From Nitriliruptoraceae bacterium (GTDB taxonomy: Bacteria; Actinomycetota; Nitriliruptoria; Nitriliruptorales; Nitriliruptoraceae), in NCBI GenBank assembly GCA_003554005.1, contig PWEU01000049.1:1-6535 (forward strand): 6,535 bases of DNA. The letters are read 5' to 3'. Shown here piece after piece: positions 4,865 to 6,535 of the stretch. Below the pieces are notes generated by a model. The model had not been told where the DNA came from. It did not search any database and was given only the letters and a program-made list of their open reading frames with translations. How positions within the stretch are numbered: the first letter of the stretch is position 1; every line of letters begins with the position of its first letter. Both the position numbers and the translations under genes were made by a program.

Positions 4865-6535
4865 TCAGCGGTTAGGGGGTTGGCCTGAGCTGGCGGCGTC
4901 GCCGCAGGAACGGACGACGCGGACCGCGGTCTGGACGAGGTCGTCGAGCTCGACCTCGCTGGCCGCCGGCTGGCGGTCCGGCAGGGCCTCGGCCGGGAGG
5001 TCGTCGGCTAGGAGGTCGTCGGCGATCGCTGCCCGGCTGCTCAGCGCGTCCTCGACCCGCTCGATGACCGACCTGGTCAGCAGCGGTGCGGTGATCCGCA
5101 GCTCATCGCGTCGCTGGCGGGCCACGGCGTGCAGCTCGACGGCCAGCCGCCGGCCCTGGATCGCCACCTCCGCTCCCACCCCCGCGGAAGACCCGGGCGC
5201 CGGCCCCGCCGAGGTGCCCCGATCGTCCCCGGCCAGCGCGACGCAGACCGCGGCCAGACCCTCCAGCGCGGCTGCCACGACGTCGCCCTCCCCCCGTTCC
5301 TGCGCGGACCGGTAGGCGGCGTGGTGGGCCTCGGCCGCCGCGACCACCTCGCCGTCGTCGAGGAGGCAGCAGCCGAGCAGCCACCGGACGAAGGGCTCAC
5401 CGAAGTGGTTGCCGAGACGGTCGTGTAGCTCGAGGGCCGACTCGAGGTGATCGATCGCCGTCCGAGCCTCGCCCCGGGACCAGACCAGGTAGCCGCGGGT
5501 GGTGGCCACCAGCGCCCGGGACATCGCCACGCCGGTGCGGGCCGCGTGGGCCGCGGCCGCGGTGAGCTCTCGCTCGGCAGCCTCGAGCTCCCCACCCGCC
5601 GCCTGCACCATCGCCCAGGTGCAGCCGAGCTCGATCGCGAGCTCGGGCAGGTCACGCTGCTCGCTGGCCGCCAACCCGCGCTCCACCACCCGCTCGACCG
5701 CAGCCCGGTCGCCGCGAAGCTGCTGGAGGTAGGCCAGCGCGACGTTGGCCCAGATGCCGAACCAGGCACCGTTGTCGACGAGCAGGCGCTCCGCATCGGC
5801 GAGCGCCCGACTGCCCCGTGCCGCATCACCGGTCAGGGCGAGCATCTGCGCGCGTCCGAGCCACCCCAGCCCCTCCGCCCAGCCCGCCTCGCCGCTGGGG
5901 GCAGCCACCTCGGCGTCCGCCGTGGCGACCGCAGCGTGCCCGTCCTCCATCGATCGGTAGATCCACACCAGCGCGCCGGCCATCGCCCGCAGGACCGGGT
6001 CGGTGGCAGCCTCGGCAGCGAGCTGGGCCCACCGCAGGCCGTCGTCCTCAGGTGCCTCGTTGAGCCGCAGGAAGCCGGCCCACACCACGGCTCCGGGTTC
6101 CACGTCCTCCACATCGATCGAGCCGATCGGTCCGAGCCCGGCGGTCAACCAGCGCAACCCCTCGGGCGCCATCGCGGCGAGCAGCCACAGCCACCCGAGC
6201 CCGGCGGCCAGACGTTGCACCCCACGCCGGTGGCCCCGGTCCAACCGCCACCGCAGGGCCGCACGGGCCTCCGGCAGCCACCGGCGCTGCTCGTCGATGT
6301 CCGCCGCCCACCGCTCGATGGTGGTCCGATCGGCGGCCAGGACCGCCGCCTCGACCGCCTCGGCGTGCGCGTCACGGACCGCCGGCTCGCCGCCCCGCTC
6401 GCTGAGCTTGGCGACGGCGAACTCCCGGAGCGTCTCGAGCATGCGGTAGCGGCTCGGGGTGCCGCGCTCGTGGACCGCGAGCAGGGAGCGGTCGCACAGC
6501 ATCGTCACGGCCTCGAGCACATCGAGGTCGCACCC
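4865..6535 (-). CDS. C-terminal part of a large TPR-containing ATPase-type transcriptional regulator (partial at window edge)
   Basis: The frame is open through the right edge, so 556 residues of a longer protein are seen; the ATPase core and any DNA-binding or cyclase domain would lie upstream, outside the window. The visible start, L-D-V-L-E-A-V-T-M-L-C-D-R-S-L-L (4-19), followed by R-Y-R-M-L-E-T-L-R-E-F-A (29-40), is the standard end of the winged-helix segment after an NB-ARC/AAA-type ATPase in AfsR-, LuxR- and SARP-like regulators. Residues about 150-435 are helical, with TPR-like units roughly 40 residues apart (for example near 220-255, 260-295, 340-375 and 380-415), likely a ligand or partner-binding scaffold. 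A glycine/alanine/serine/proline linker (about 436-454) precedes a helical tail ending at 556. No LuxR-type helix-turn-helix is seen at the C-terminus, so DNA binding, if any, must be N-terminal. The true start is unknown. Confidence 0.82.
   Translation of the reverse strand, partial: GCDLDVLEAVTMLCDRSLLAVHERGTPSRYRMLETLREFAVAKLSERGGEPAVRDAHAEAVEAAVLAADRTTIERWAADIDEQRRWLPEARAALRWRLDRGHRRGVQRLAAGLGWLWLLAAMAPEGLRWLTAGLGPIGSIDVEDVEPGAVVWAGFLRLNEAPEDDGLRWAQLAAEAATDPVLRAMAGALVWIYRSMEDGHAAVATADAEVAAPSGEAGWAEGLGWLGRAQMLALTGDAARGSRALADAERLLVDNGAWFGIWANVALAYLQQLRGDRAAVERVVERGLAASEQRDLPELAIELGCTWAMVQAAGGELEAAERELTAAAAHAARTGVAMSRALVATTRGYLVWSRGEARTAIDHLESALELHDRLGNHFGEPFVRWLLGCCLLDDGEVVAAAEAHHAAYRSAQERGEGDVVAAALEGLAAVCVALAGDDRGTSAGPAPGSSAGVGAEVAIQGRRLAVELHAVARQRRDELRITAPLLTRSVIERVEDALSSRAAIADDLLADDLPAEALPDRQPAASEVELDDLVQTAVRVVRSCGDAASSGQPPNR
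4996..5023 (-). repeat. Small in-frame tandem duplication inside the regulator gene
   Basis: GGAGGTCGTCGGC occurs at 4996-5008 and again at 5011-5023, a 15-base period. On the coding strand it yields the near-repeat D-D-L-L-A / D-D-L-P-A in the helical tail. It keeps the frame and looks like replication slippage in a tolerant region. Confidence 0.7.

Noticed and set aside
1..6535. A new multi-gene defence, toxin-antitoxin or mobile system
   Set aside because: No nucleases, recombinases, toxin-like small gene pairs or mobile-element ends are visible. The five genes look like ordinary chromosomal genes with separate roles.

Overview
The window reads as chromosomal DNA from a high-GC actinobacterium. 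GC is very high (about 70% by eye), codon third positions are almost all G or C, and the gene families are common in actinobacteria. I cannot name a genus; deep-branching lineages such as Nitriliruptoria or Acidimicrobiia would fit, but that is a guess. Five protein genes are supported. I found no RNA genes, insertion sequences, CRISPR arrays or phage genes.

Left part (1-2859, plus strand): a DUF2252-family protein (14-1402) is followed by about 420 bases without a gene. That gap holds two unrelated repeat arrays: a short GC-rich tandem repeat whose units are 19 or 13 bases apart (about 1431-1528), and two diverged 63-base units, each carrying a hairpin (1528-1653). It ends in a plausible promoter and a strong ribosome binding site for a zinc-dependent alcohol dehydrogenase (1825-2859) resembling Rhodococcus ruber ADH-A.

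Right part (2869-6535, minus strand): a small serine-type dienelactone-hydrolase-family protein (2869-3432) converges on the dehydrogenase with only 9 bases between stop codons. Upstream of it in its own direction lies a lipoprotein gene with two probable tandem beta-sandwich domains (3493-4596). A perfect 13-bp-stem hairpin sits between these two genes. A 268-base gap with a pair of small hairpins separates the lipoprotein from a large TPR-containing regulator (4865-6535), whose N-terminal ATPase part lies beyond the window.

I see no evidence that the five genes form one pathway or a dedicated system. The dehydrogenase and the hydrolase could both act on small organic compounds, but they are convergent and not co-transcribed. 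The most interesting observation is in the DUF2252 protein. Its motifs match those of aminoglycoside-phosphotransferase-like kinases, but in rotated order (catalytic loop and metal site first; glycine loop, lysine and the helix preceding the catalytic loop last), as expected for a circularly permuted kinase fold. The hairpin-bearing intergenic repeats come second.
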